64,000 bases of DNA from Jackrogersella multiformis (taxonomy: Eukaryota > Ascomycota > Sordariomycetes > Xylariales > Hypoxylaceae), in the NCBI GenBank assembly GCA_902806575.1, contig CADCXD010000007.1, positions 372,001-436,000 on the forward strand. Reading direction: 5' to 3'. The notes beneath the pieces were generated by a model. It was not told where the DNA came from and made no database searches. It saw only the letters and a program-made list of their open reading frames with translations. The position numbers were made by a program, and so were the translations under genes. Of the stretch, positions 43,736 to 55,118 are shown piece after piece (position 1 is the stretch's first letter; every line of letters starts with the position of its first letter).

Positions 43736-45532
43736 GATGATAATGATGAGGTCAGTTACTATGCACACCTAGGAGTGGATGATACATAGTTTATCGTCGG
43801 CCTTTTGCAAATTTATATCTGGTTATTATACAGGTACAATACGGATACTCTTCACACGGCCTCTTGGTGAGAATTTGTAAGCTTAATTCCAGCTTGCCAT
43901 GAAAAAGATTATCAATACCTAAGTAGGTAACTCGCGTTTTCGCGTTAAGACTAGGTAGACAATGCGACTCGCAATTAAGGCTAACTCCGTCTCAAATGCG
44001 TACCATTGGCTGGCAATTAAAGGTTACAACCGTATAGGTACTACACTTGACGACATCACTTCAACAAGATATTAAGTAATCACACTGTCCCAAAGGAGAA
44101 AAACATGTCCGGTATGATGAGAATGGTTAAATAATTCCCCTGGGCCTTTAGGAAGCTTTACGTAATTGTAAGTTCCTTATGGTATTATTATACTGCGAGT
44201 CTCTAGTCCCGGGACCACTATATGCCGGGAGACCCGGTAGTATCACGTGGTACAAAAAATGGGACGGTACCGGTACAGTTACTTTAACCATTCATACCTC
44301 CTTACTTAACTGAATACTAAAAGCTCGAAATAAGTTCTATAACGTTTCAAGTATATTTTGTATAAGGAAAGTTGATTAGAAGTTATTAGGTACCTAGGTA
44401 GTTTCATGGTTCCGGAGTTGTAAAAAGGCATCACGTGACACTGCTTAGCGGACCATACCGGAGAATCCGCTGACTGCCCGGATACCATAATGAAGCAAAG
44501 TAAAAGTCAAAATACATAATCTTATAAAAGACTTTCACTTTAAAAGACACATAACGTTAGTATTATTCGTTACGGTGCATTGTTATAATATTAAAAAAAA
44601 AAAATTTTTTATAACCCCTTATTTGGGCCATGCTTTCCTACCTGGGTACTTATAAATTTACCCCTTTCCCTTTCGCCTTCAGTGGTGAAGAACACGATTT
44701 TAGTTTTCACTAGTAGTTCTGGAAACATCTTCTTACTTCATTACTGGGCTCTCATTACAGGGCTGGCTAGACAGAAATTCTTCAGAGGCTTGCTTCTCTC
44801 CGAAAATCATGCCTAACTTAGACTTTAAAGCCAAATAGCCGAGTTGTGGGTTTTAATACCTCTAGAGAGCACGAGTTGATATTCTTCATGATTGTGGAAA
44901 CCTTCCCGCAGTTTATCGATCTTATTGACCTCATGGCCACATGGATTTCTGCAAGGTTGCTCTCCGCGGCTCCTCAAGTCTCGGACCGAATAATAAGAAA
45001 CCGCGGCCAGATTCTCAGCTTGCTGTTAGAGAAGTATCGTTTCAGTTTGGTCATTTTCTTTATTGCTGTCCCGGGGCAAAACTCCTTAACTGCAAGCAAG
45101 CCAGACCTACATTCGGACTAACGGGGGCGGGAACTACTCGTAGCCCGCTGTTGGCCCGGTCTTCCATTACCTACGCAACATGCATATGGGTTCAATGGCA
45201 ATGGATATCATTTCCATCGTCGTTAGCTATCCTAACCATACTGTTATTTTTCATGACTGTGTGCTCTAAGACACTTAGGCGCTTTTGAGCTTGCAAAGCA
45301 TCTCTTCTTCCTTGACTCATGTACGGACGTAGGGGCCCTGGACTCTCAAACGAGGGCGAGTCGAAGGAAACTTCACACAAGGTCGATGAAATGGAGAAAA
45401 GGTCTAAGGAGGTCTTGGTGAATGCCCTGGGATAATAAGAGGCTTAACCCAATGCAGATATAAAGGAACGAATTCTACAGCGATTCATTCTTTCCATTAG
45501 AGATTTTCTTTTATTATGTATGTAGCAGGTAT
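43736..45532. other. Intergenic region
   Basis: About 1.8 kb without a supportable gene. Overlapping plus-strand frames at 44846-45288 lack a convincing start and domains. An A12/T6 homopolymer run lies near 44592-44609. Single CCTAGGTAG motifs occur near 44390-44401. Confidence 0.4.
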
Positions 45533-45844
45533 CTATAGGTGCACGATATGTGATCTATTCCACCTCGACTTTTGCACCTTTCGACCTATCGCTCCAAGGG
45601 CCCTTAGACCAAGGACGGTTACAATCAATATAGCTTCCAGCGCCAAAAGCCCAATCCAGAACTCGTCTAGAGTTGTGACCTTGTAGTTTCCTAGAAAACC
45701 CTCAAATCTCCACTCCAGCGAGTTGCGAAGTGTTGGATATAGCATCAGGGAGCGAGAATGCGTCGGAAATTCGTCAACGGGCGAAGATGCCAAATCGATC
45801 TGGGTGGTCAATATTACATGTGCATGTAATTGAGCATTATCCAT
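45533..45844 (-). CDS. Possible small membrane protein, 103 aa
   Basis: ATG at 45844, 103 codons, one predicted transmembrane helix near residues 63-85 (FWIGLLALEAILIVTVLGLRALG) followed by a basic tail (RKVQKSRWNRSH), which fits a type III or tail-anchored topology. No homologue is recognised. It might be the last exon of a larger, decayed membrane-protein gene, because similar hydrophobic frames lie around it. Weak evidence. Confidence 0.25.
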   Translation of the reverse strand: MDNAQLHAHVILTTQIDLASSPVDEFPTHSRSLMLYPTLRNSLEWRFEGFLGNYKVTTLDEFWIGLLALEAILIVTVLGLRALGAIGRKVQKSRWNRSHIVHL

Positions 45845-46765
45845 TGTAGGATTTATTGCGCATCTTTGAGAATTTAGGGGGTAACTTAGAGTACTTACAG
45901 TTCCGCATCTGCATGCCTAGGAACCTAGACTGGAGGGACATGAACTTATGTCCTGATAAAACACATTCGATAGGATGGTATGTATCTTGTACTTCAAATA
46001 TGAGTAGATGGGCAAAATTCAATTGCATTCGATGATGTATCCACTAGATAAGTGGTAATATGATATGCATGAAGAGTGGTGAACTACCAACATAATTGAG
46101 ACATGATGTCCCATGATCCAAGATACGACGATTAAATATTGGAAGGGTTATAAGTTATTATTATATTTCGGAATAGGACACGTTGGAGTATCAGATGTGT
46201 GAAGGAATCCGAACACGTCATGCAAACCTCGAAATATATATAGAAATCCGTGGGGTGCGGAGAGGGTCAATACATTGAAAATGTTATTTATAATAAAGTA
46301 TATATATGATATATATGAGTGATCGATTTCTCTGCCGTTGCTTAGAACTAGTTCATAGGATGGCTTAGTAAAGCGCATATCATTTATCCGGCTTATGGAT
46401 ATGCTCCGTATTAACACTTTGCGGAGGTGGGGATAATGTCGAGTCGGTGGCCTGGCCTCTTTAAAAAGATGGGTCGACGGAGTAGCATATCGTTTGCCGA
46501 AAGGGTTCGTGGGAACATCTAACCGCGCTTGGTCCATTGCACTCTTTTGTTCGTAAAGGGTAAAGAGGAGATGGTAGAAGCTGTAAACTATGGTACAGAA
46601 CAACAAATGTACTTCGTGAATTCGAGGGGTCATGATGCATCGCAAGGTGTCGTAAAAACTGTCCAGCCTCCCCCTTATGGTACATCCTGTAAGGCAAACC
46701 TAAACTCCACGTCCAATCCATATCATTTATTTGTAGCTGTGGTCATCTTGTGCACAACTGTCTCA
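45845..46765. other. Intergenic, downstream of heme lyase
   Basis: About 0.9 kb. A 165-codon minus-strand frame at 46148-46645 has no domain content and AT-driven composition in its second half, so it is not called. Nothing else is seen. Confidence 0.4.
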
Positions 46766-47908
46766 TCACTTCGGTTTGTTCTGCTTCTCGCGCTCACGGA
46801 TATCGCCCCCTATTGCCCTCCACCATACGTCGCATCCCCACCGCACAGCCCTCTCGGCTATTGACGTGGGCGTGATGGCTGGTCGAACGTCCAAGTAGAA
46901 CACTGGCTCACCAGTAGGTTCGGGGGGCCCGGAATAATAGTCGATAACATACCGGATTTCTTTCCGCTGGCCGTTAACATCTCGAGACACATACCAGTCG
47001 TGTCGATCAAAAGGCGGCTCTGTACTATAAAGGTAGGCGCATTAGTACAACGTCCTACGAACGAGAGGATTGCTGTCTTACGCAAAAGCTCCAGGATATA
47101 TCCAACCCATGACCTGGAACATGGCTGCTTTGGGCGTCATGTCCTTGGGTCGACCTTGAAATCTGACTAGGCTCGGACTCAGATCCTCGACCTCCTTCTC
47201 GTATCCGTACTTCTGCGCCATACGATCAAAGTTTTGTTCACCACGACTGCACATACGCCAGCCTTTGTATAGACCACCGGCGAATCGTTTCTCCCAATCC
47301 ATGATCTCGGCCCACGCCCCCTCGTTCAGGAAGTTGTGTACACTTACCATGCTCTCGACTGCGGTGACATCTGTGTCGGTGTAGCCCTTGCGCAGGAGAG
47401 CGTTGTACATCTGTTGCGGGGAGGGGTAGTCCCAATTGCCGGCGCCATCGCCTTTGGGAATGGTTGATGGTTCGCGTGAAGTAGGGAGAGCGTGTGTCTG
47501 GTTCGGAGCAGGCGCTTGTGATAATTCGCGGAACATGTAGTTGAGCGGGTTTAGTTTTGAAAATGTAGATTGAGAGTTGGAGTCGGGGTCTTTCTTGAAT
47601 TCTCTTTTGTGGTCTTCCTTCCATTCCCTTTTACACTCCTTGCGCTCTTTCGCATACGAACGAGAACCGTGAGGGACAGGGCATTCCGAGGAAGAAGTCA
47701 GTGCATCGGCAGACTTCTGGTGTTTATGCATCGGACATCCAGGCTATTATAAGAATGGAGGTTAGGAGTATCCATGACGATTAGTTTGGGTCCCAAGACA
47801 ACTTACAGGGGGTGATCGGAATCCATCTTGAGATTTAGAAAGATGGCGATGCGATAAAGACTGTGATCGGACTTGGGTCTGAGGACCGTCTGACCAGAAC
47901 CAACCCAT
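46766..47908 (-). CDS. Cytochrome c/c1 heme lyase (holocytochrome c synthase)
   Basis: A 340-aa protein from three exons: 47908-47807, 47743-47082 and 47024-46766 (1023 nt). Exon 1 supplies MGWFWSDGPQTQ. Splicing recreates the CP heme-regulatory motif PGCPMHK, and a second one follows in ECPVPHG. The core shows LNPLNYMF, the heme-binding region GNWDYPSPQQMYNALLRKG, then SMVSVHNFLNEGAWAEIMDW (with the conserved heme-ligand His) and later PFDRHDWYV, IRYVIDYYSG and WGCDVWWRAIGGD. All are diagnostic of the family. It attaches heme covalently to apocytochrome c or c1 in the mitochondrial intermembrane space. In yeast the pair is Cyc3 and Cyt2; the sequence alone does not decide between them here. 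A Lys/Glu-rich linker lies near residues 60-85. A conserved housekeeping gene that bounds the accessory region. Confidence 0.95.
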
Positions 47909-48617
47909 GATTTTTACTCGAGTCGGATAGGTGAAGATAATAGTAGGCCGTTATAGGATATATTCAGGGGCGTAAGAGAATCCAAAATATAGTAAAGTGT
48001 TTCTGAGAGGATTATCTCGTAGATTCTCTCGTCTTGAACTCGTTAATTTTTATTTTATTTGCCGCGGTCGGTTCTTAAGGCTGAGTCAATAAACGGATGG
48101 GAACATGGGGCCGGCATAAGGCGAAAATAAAAGCGGACCAACCAGTTATATTACGTAATGATAATCACATCTACCTACTACTAGTACATATAGGTACGAA
48201 GTACATCTTGATACTAGGTAGTACCTAGGTACCCCCTAATCGATACCTACCTGCATCAGTCATAGATACCTAGGTACCTACATATGTAGGTCCGTACCGA
48301 GGCTTTGCCGATGTCGACTTAAATAAACCTACCTAGCAGCCTACCTAGGTAGGTAGCCGATTGAATCTACTACGTCAGATCGTTTGCATGTGTTTAGACA
48401 TTCGCGCGATCCAAAGAAGACTCGGAGCAGAAGAACGTAAAAACGTAAGCTGCAACGACACCACTCTCTTATTATGCTACTATATTCATCAATACTATTG
48501 CATGAACCTTCGCTTAACATACCATCATACCATCGTAAAGTTTATTAACATAATAGGGAGTCGCCCACCATGCCAATCAACTATTTCTCTTCCTTACAAT
48601 TATAAGTTCTAATAGAG
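47909..48617. repeat. Intergenic with three CCTAGG palindrome clusters
   Basis: Promoter region shared by the divergent heme lyase (minus) and ABC1-like gene (plus). Palindromic clusters are at 48213-48232, 48266-48290 and 48328-48357. No other feature is seen. Confidence 0.6.
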
Positions 48618-50822
48618 ATGCGACCGGCCATCCTACTCGGTCGGTTCTGTGCTCGCCGATCTTTCTCTCAAGCTTCCAGGACTACTATAAATCTTGGACG
48701 ACTGCATTCGACATTTCGATCCCGGCTTCTCCGTCCTTCGCCATGGAGAAACCATCAGCCCAAAGGTAGAATACTCAAAGCTACAGCCAGCGTTGCTCTC
48801 GGAACTGCCGCCTTTGTCAAGTTGTCCGAGAAAGACGGCGAAGATGCGGAACAGACGGCCGAGGGTCGCATGCTCGAAATATCGCGACAGGAGTTGAAAA
48901 AGACTGTTGATAGTGACGCAGGAGGTCTAAACCGCTTTGTTCATAAAGTAATTATCTTCCTAGACCTCAATTTCTGGGAGCCCCTATGTACCGGCGCAAG
49001 ATTCATCGAACTGGTCTTCATATTCGTACCAGTCATATTAACCGTCCCGGCCATATGGATTGGAGGTCGCCAGCCAGGTCGCGATAATGAGAGGTCGGGT
49101 ACGCTATGGTGGTATCAATTCTTAGTGAAATCTATGGAGGCGGCTGGTCCAGCATTTATTAAGGTGTGCTAATGCTAATGGCAATGCCAAGATGCGATCG
49201 TCATCGTGGGTGATTAACAAACTAACATATGCGCTGCACAGCTTGGCCAATGGGCAGCTTCGAGGACCGACATCTTCCCTACCGAAATGTGCGATGTGAT
49301 GTCCAAGCTTCATTCTAATGCTCCCGCCCACTCCTTAGATGCAACAATGCGGATTGTCGAAAAGGCATTCGATGGACGAAGATTTGAAGACATTTTTGAA
49401 GAATTCCAGGAGACTCCCTTGGGTGTAGGCGCTATTGCCCAGGTTTACAAGGCCAAACTAAAACCAGACCTTGCGGCACCTGGTGATGTTGATGTTTTGG
49501 AAACTCGCAGCAACCTTCGACAGAACGTCAGACGGAAAGTAGACACAGTTCTGAAGAGCGTACCGAAACGGGTTCCCTCTTCTTACGTTGCCGTCAAGGT
49601 TCTACATCCGAGGGTCGAACGAATAGTTAGGCGTGATCTCCGCATCATGCACTTTTTCGCTTCGGCGCTCAACATAATACCTACCATCGAATGGTTATCT
49701 CTACCTGACGAGGTTGCCCAGTTCGGGGAGATGATGAGACTGCAGCTTGACCTACGCATTGAAGCCGCTAACCTGACTAAATTTCGAAGGAACTTCAAAG
49801 ATCGAACCACCGCATGGTTCCCATTCCCCTATCTTGAGTTCACCACTCGACAGGTCTTGATCGAAGAGTTTGCGCAGGGAATACCACTGGCAGACTTTTT
49901 AGAAAACGGAGGCGGAGTCTTCCAGACAGATATTTCCCAGGAAGGTCTTGACGCTTTCCTACGCATGCTATTACTCGACAACTTCATTCACGCCGATTTG
50001 CATCCTGGTAATATCATGGTTCGCTTCTATCAAGCATACCAGCCAGACCTCAGTCTACGCAAGTCAACCAATAGCCATAAGCCGGACCCCAAGGATCAGC
50101 CTGATGTTACCGAGCAAGTGCTTGCGCGACTTCGTCCATTCCGCCAGCGGAGAGATTCTGCAGCCTGGGAGGCTGAACTGAAGAAGATTGACGAAGAAGG
50201 TTTTAGACCGCAGTTGATCTTCATCGATACCGGACTCGTGACAGAGCTCAACGCCGTCAATCGTCGCAACTTCCTAGACCTCTTCCGCGCCATTGCTGAA
50301 TTTGACGGATATAAAGCCGGCCATCTGATGTGCGAACGCTGCCGGCAGCCGGATGCAGTCGTGGACAAGGAAGTGTTTGCCTTGAAGATGCAACACCTCG
50401 TTTTGAATGTGAAAAGTTCCACTCTTGCCCTGGGCAATGTCAAGATCGGTGACATTCTACAGCAAGTCCTTGATATGGTTAGGCTACATCACGTAAGGCT
50501 AGAAGGCGATTTTGTCAACGTCGTAATCAGCATCTTGCTCTTGGAGGGCATCGGTCGCAGTCTTGATCCCAATGTGGATCTACTAAGCAGTTCGCTACCG
50601 ATCCTCAGACAACTAGGTGCGCAAAGTGGAGCTGAGATGATGAAGGGCGGTGATTTCTCCATGTTCTTTTTCTGGGCAGGGCTGGAGGCGAGGAGGTTCA
50701 TGCAAGCTAGCATCGAAGACGTAAGTTTAATATCCCAATCTATTACGTTTCCGTTCCAATGCTAACCAATTGTGTAGGTGGAGAGATGTGTTAAATACGA
50801 CTTATTATCACCAAACGTTTAA
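48618..50822 (+). CDS. ABC1/UbiB (ADCK)-family mitochondrial kinase-like protein
   Basis: A 689-aa protein from three exons: 48618-49163, 49242-50720 and 50778-50822. The N-terminus (MRPAILLGRFCARRSFSQAS) is Arg/Ser-rich without acids, a mitochondrial presequence. A transmembrane stretch lies near residues 135-155 (FIFVPVILTVPAIWIGG). The atypical kinase signature is intact: the KxGQ-like FIKLGQWAASRTDIFP created at exon junction 1-2, an Ala-rich loop in LGVGAIAQVYKA, the ATP Lys in VAVKVLHP, the catalytic-loop IHADLHPGNIMV and the metal-binding FIDTGLV. The long insert and these motif variants resemble the ADCK2-like branch rather than Coq8. Members influence coenzyme Q or lipid metabolism at the inner membrane. 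The exact substrate is unknown. A housekeeping gene, head to head with the heme lyase. Confidence 0.93.
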
Positions 50823-51034
50823 TTCATGGATATGGATATGGTCACGGATATTATAGAATTGCATATGCGGGCGTTGATAGACGGGAACAGAAAGCAATGC
50901 CACTCTTCGGGGGTGGAAATGTTTAATTATAGATGAACATCAATTCATACCAACTAGGATTGACGCCTTGCAGGAGGTCCGAAAATCGTCTTCGGGCACC
51001 TATAAACGCAGATTATTGACCGCGTTATACACAT

Positions 51035-51673
51035 TTAACTCAGCTGTGTCGCGAGTTGCGTGACCTGGTCGAGCAGGTTCTGGGCCTCCTTAGGCGCGTT
51101 CTTCAGAACCTTGTCTCGGAGGTGGTCGACCTGGAGGCTGGCAGATGTAGGCGGGTTGCCCTGGGCCGTCTGGATGCGGCTGACTTGCATCTCGAGGAAG
51201 AACTTGGGCACCTTGATGGCGAGCGAGCCGCCGACGCTGCGGATGCCGGCTTCGGTGGCCAGGTACACGTTAAGCATGTCCTCGAAGGTCTGCAGGTCCG
51301 TGCTGGCGAGCGGGGTGGCCGTCGCGAACTTGGAGAGCGCAAACTGGAGCGGCGACTGGCTCGACTGGCTGAAGTCAATCGACGAGAAGGTCGTCGAGCC
51401 CGAGGTGACGTCCGGCACGTCGGCGATGGTCGTGTCGGAAGCGGAGCACGTCACAGTCGAGGCTAGGTCCTCGGCAACGTCGGCGGTTTCCTGGGGCAGC
51501 GTCTCGGAACCGACGATGAAGCATGCTTGCTGCGTGCTCTGCCGTGCGGTGACGATGGCGGCGGTGTTGGTACTGCTTAGTTGGATCACGTTGGACGAAG
51601 CGACGAAGGGGATCTTGGGCGCTGCGGCGGCAGCGCCGATGAACGCTGCGGCGATGGATATAGATGCGCGCAT
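51035..51673 (-). CDS. Small secreted protein, 212 aa, unknown function
   Basis: Single exon. A clear signal peptide (RASISIAAAFIGAAAAAP, cleavage near 18-20) precedes a Ser/Thr/Ala-rich mature protein with only two cysteines (QQACFIVG and TVTCSAS), which probably form one disulfide. The motif VPDVTSGSTTFSSIDFSQS and the helical C-terminal half (LNVYLATEAGIRSVGGSLAI, VSRIQTAQG) look conserved and match, from memory, hypothetical small secreted proteins of Sordariomycetes. No enzyme motif is present. GC-rich coding bias makes it certain to be a gene. It could be a cell-wall-associated protein. Confidence 0.8.
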   Translation of the reverse strand: MRASISIAAAFIGAAAAAPKIPFVASSNVIQLSSTNTAAIVTARQSTQQACFIVGSETLPQETADVAEDLASTVTCSASDTTIADVPDVTSGSTTFSSIDFSQSSQSPLQFALSKFATATPLASTDLQTFEDMLNVYLATEAGIRSVGGSLAIKVPKFFLEMQVSRIQTAQGNPPTSASLQVDHLRDKVLKNAPKEAQNLLDQVTQLATQLS

Positions 51674-51995
51674 TGTGGTGGTTTGGTGTGTATTATTGGG
51701 TATTACCTAAGGCCGATAGGGTTTGCAGCACGTAAACGGTCGATATGTACAGGGCGGAATGATCGACAGAGAAAGGAACTCTAGTGCCAGCCAAGAACGA
51801 ATGGATAAGTAGGAAAAGAAATGCAAAACCCTCCCAGGAGGATGACGATGTCAAGAAAGTGAGAAGTGAGAGTTGGGCGGGAGAACGTCGATCATCATTC
51901 GAACGGGGATACCTCGTGCTTTTTATCACCGGCCTAATCCGCCAACCCTTTAGGGGGGCGATCCCGACAATCGAACTATTAGATGCTCCCCGATG
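51674..51995. other. Intergenic
   Basis: A 322-bp promoter region of the secreted-protein gene. Overlapping short frames on both strands are not supported. Confidence 0.4.
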
Positions 51996-52562
51996 CTAAA
52001 TTTTGGTACTTCGTCTCATGTCCGATGGGTTTTTGTTTGAGGTTTCGCCAAGTAGTTCCACGATCCCCCAGATGTCCTCTTTAAATACGACGACCTTCTT
52101 GTCCCATTGGTCGATGATGAGGCCTCGAGAGCGGGTAGGGAAAAGAGCCTCACTGGCGATCGTTTATTAGGGGATACTAGGTTTCACTATATTTGTTAGC
52201 CAGTTAGAGGAGAGGATTTTTGTATGATCTACGATATCCCTGTCGTTTGACTATCCCATATTAACCCCACTATCTCGACCCTTATTGCATTTTCTTTATT
52301 TTTACTCTTTGAATCTTACTTTTAATATTTACAAGTGTCAATACTATCTACTATGGATTTAATTAATTATCATCGAAGATATGATGAAATCAAACTTAGG
52401 GTAACAAGGTAGACCGAGCTTGATGAGGATGAACTTCAGAGTACCGAGCAGCTCCCATCCAATGAATGAGGCGGTCATGAAGACATCCTCCTTGAAGAAT
52501 CGACCCTCGACAATGGTACTGGGAAATGCCTTCAAAGAAAGGTATTCCGGTTCTGTCCAGAT
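51996..52562 (-). pseudogene. Exon remnants of an unidentified gene
   Basis: Two protein-like minus-strand segments too short to stand alone. The first, 52562-52359, opens at a good TAG acceptor and reads IWTEPEYLSLKAFPSTIVEG, then GRFFKEDVFMTASFIGWELL and KFILIKLGL before a stop. The second, 52154-51996, reads SEALFPTRSRGLIIDQWDKK, then VVVFKEDIWGIVELLGE, and ends at a stop. Both have codon use and residue composition of real coding DNA and the same orientation, so they may be two exons of one gene, with an intron between them (a GTCTACC donor is weak), or relics of one. No upstream exon or start was found. The family is not recognised. Confidence 0.35.
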
Positions 52563-53049
52563 CTAGACATTGAGATAGGTTAGCAACATAGTAAATATTA
52601 ATAGTTCCAGGCCAGAATACTAACCTGGCACCAACGAAAAAAACCAGATAGGATTCAAGATATAATAATAGTAAGGATATTACTGTTCAATGAATACTGC
52701 CTACATCTTAACAGGACTTGGAACCATTGCACTAATACACGGCTGTTTATATTGGTAATGGCATAAACGCATACATATTCATATTAAGCGTAATATATAT
52801 GCAATAAGCCCGTATATCGATTTAAAGAGACGCGTTAGTGTGGTGGTTCGGAGATCTTTAGCTCCTCAGGGGAGCAGTATTTAGGTAATATAAGCCGAAC
52901 AAGTAGGTATCACAATGCAAACAATGAAAATATTACTCATAATAGTAGTTGGAATTGTTTCGATTCTCTAAACATTGCGCCTCTATTCATACCTACCTAC
53001 TTACCTATCATCATCATCATCCTTTGTTTGACGTGCCAGCCCTTCTTTG
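52563..53049. other. Intergenic
   Basis: AT-rich, with TACCTACCTACTTACCT near 52989-53006 and a short CATCATCATCAT microsatellite at 53009-53020. No gene is seen. Confidence 0.4.
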
Positions 53050-53817
53050 TCATAAAGTCATTTCTTGATCAGTATGAGCTGCCTGCTTTAATGCCCACAT
53101 ACGCATCCACCAAATAGGTATGAACCCTGACTCGCACTCGGAGCGAAGACCCTGCGCCCAGTTCATCAAACAAACAATATTTTCTTTCTGCTCAAGCAGT
53201 TCCATCTGTGCTCCCTCGACATTGGCTTCGGCAATTGCTAACTGGGGATGTCCAGGGGGCCAAAATTGAGCAAGATCGCGGTAGACTAGGAACTGGGTCT
53301 TAGCATCTTGCTCGAGTGTGTACAACTTCTCGCACTCGAAATAGAGCAGCTCTTCCCATTTGGCAAGATGCTCCTTATCGCGCTTGAACCACGAGTGCCA
53401 ATCACACTCAACATCTCGTATATCCTCACGCCACGTGGTGGGAATACTTACGGGGTATGCGTCGGGGTGGCCGAAATACTCGAGGCGCTCGTGGCGATGC
53501 TCCAGCTTGAAGTACACGCATTCTTCGGGCTCGCAGTCCTCCTCGGGGTAATCTATTCCTAGCTCGCTAGACAGCAGCGCGCAGTAGTCGGCGCAAAAGT
53601 CGACGTCGGCGGATAGCACGCAGCAGCTATGATATTCGCAAGAAGGGAAAGGGCTGTTAAGCAGCCATTCCGAGGGTACCGGCTGCGATAGTTCACACTG
53701 GTGGTAACATGTGTGCCGCGTGTTGACGTAAATGGGCGGGTTTTCGGTGTGGGGATCGGTTATAATAGGCGATCGCACATCGTGGTGCATGTAGTGCGTG
53801 AGGATTCGTCGGCACAT
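53050..53817 (-). CDS. Conserved cysteine-rich protein, 255 aa, unknown function
   Basis: Single exon starting MCRRILTHYMHHDVRSPIIT, an opening that from memory recurs in uncharacterised Sordariomycete proteins. The first 110 residues contain about a dozen Cys and several His (CYHQCEL, CEYHSCCVL, CADYCALL, CEPEECVYF), a pattern compatible with one or two zinc-binding sites, though no named finger fits. The C-terminal half is helical and acidic with aromatic clusters (WHSWFKRD, CLMNWAQGL, IPIWWMRMWAL). There is no signal peptide, so it is probably intracellular. Function unknown. Confidence 0.7.
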   Translation of the reverse strand: MCRRILTHYMHHDVRSPIITDPHTENPPIYVNTRHTCYHQCELSQPVPSEWLLNSPFPSCEYHSCCVLSADVDFCADYCALLSSELGIDYPEEDCEPEECVYFKLEHRHERLEYFGHPDAYPVSIPTTWREDIRDVECDWHSWFKRDKEHLAKWEELLYFECEKLYTLEQDAKTQFLVYRDLAQFWPPGHPQLAIAEANVEGAQMELLEQKENIVCLMNWAQGLRSECESGFIPIWWMRMWALKQAAHTDQEMTL

Positions 53818-55118
53818 CTTATATAAGTACTACCTGGCTGAAGCTGTTGCTCAAGTATTTTAGTATGAAAATGCCACTAGTCGTAGTGTGGTGTTATCCC
53901 AAGACCAGCTTGGTGCAAACGCCAGGTACTACGATGTTTCGATTACCTTGGGCCGTCGAGCTGGAGTTGTTCAATGGTAAGCTACTTGTACCTTACTTAA
54001 ACCAGGGCCTAAAATACCTCTGATTTTGATATCATATCCTTAGGCAGTACCTACCTTATATATAGCATACACCACCTTCCGTCAAATGACAGGAAGCCCT
54101 TGGAACTACGACGCGTACCCTATACTGCCTCTGCATTTATCAAGGGCTCGGGAGTATTTATGAGAAGTTTCAGGAACAATGTAACCTGGGCCAATTGTTT
54201 CAATTTTATGTTTTTTTTTCTTCGCAAGCCATCTAAGTTCGTTGTGTTTTGGCTATCGTGCTTTGCAGCAACTTCTTTATGACAAGGAATTGTTTGGATG
54301 GTCTTTGTTCATGAAACAGAAAAAATCAACACGATCATAACAATAAAGCTGTAATGAATAGTTATTCTTAGCCATAGAAAAAGGTTTCGTCCTCATATAA
54401 CCTAGGTACCTACCTAGATTATTGATACCCTTTCTGAAGTCTTAGTTTAAACTTCTTGTAGCAAATGTATCATAATCAGCTCCCCGTGTAATTAGTTATT
54501 GATAGCTTTATCTATTTGATGAATTGATAGGAAATATGCAGCAATAAACCTATTATTATGTTATTAATAACTGTTGCATCTAAGGCAATGACCTCTTTAA
54601 TTCAGAACTGTTGAAGCTTCATATTAGGCAACTAGACCCGGAGGCGGTACGGAAGACTAGCTGCTTTTGTAGAGTGGACGATAGGTAGTTACAGTGGGTA
54701 ATTGCAGTTCTCCGGCACGGTCCGGAAGGCAGTTGCGGTAACGCGACAGTAATTGCCCGGAAACTACCCACTGTACCCCGGCACCCCGGTCGTAGTAAGC
54801 CCGATCGGCACGTCGATTCTGGTTCCCTGAACATCACTGGTCCATGTTTACGACCTCAAAGCTCGGTCTGACTCATCCATGCCATAAATTATCCATAAAA
54901 ACCGCCTCGGCTTGCAACTTTGTGTCAAATCCATATCTGTAATGTTATTCTTTCTTGTTTCCCTCCCTTTCTTCTAGATATTAGTGATGCGGCCTCCCAA
55001 CCACACACCTGCTTGATTTTCTACCGCCGCCGAGGCTTCGAATCCTCCCATCCTCTCGCACTCTGGAGCGCTCCAAAAAAAAAAAAACCAAAAGAGAGCC
55101 AACGGCTGGAAAGTAGCC
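53818..55118. other. Intergenic with a GC-rich inverted repeat
   Basis: About 1.3 kb with no supportable gene. A GC-rich island at 54640-54800 has an 11-bp perfect inverted repeat TACAGTGGGTA (54690-54700) and TACCCACTGTA (54765-54775). It may be a hairpin or mobile-element relic. A CCTAGGTACCTACCTAG motif is near 54401-54417, and a 13-base A run (55077-55089) lies just before the MFS gene. Confidence 0.4.

Noticed and set aside
44846..45288. Overlapping plus-strand hydrophobic frames
   Set aside because: Two frames overlap with no consistent splice signals or recognisable motifs. They might be a ruined membrane-protein gene, but the evidence is too weak.
46148..46645. 165-codon minus-strand frame downstream of the heme lyase
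   Set aside because: It has an ATG but no domain, and its second half is Ile/Tyr/Phe-rich, as expected from random AT-rich DNA.
51056..51710. Long plus-strand frames (136 and 216 codons) over the secreted-protein gene
   Set aside because: They are antisense shadows of a GC-rich coding region. The minus-strand frame has a clear signal peptide and conserved-looking motifs.
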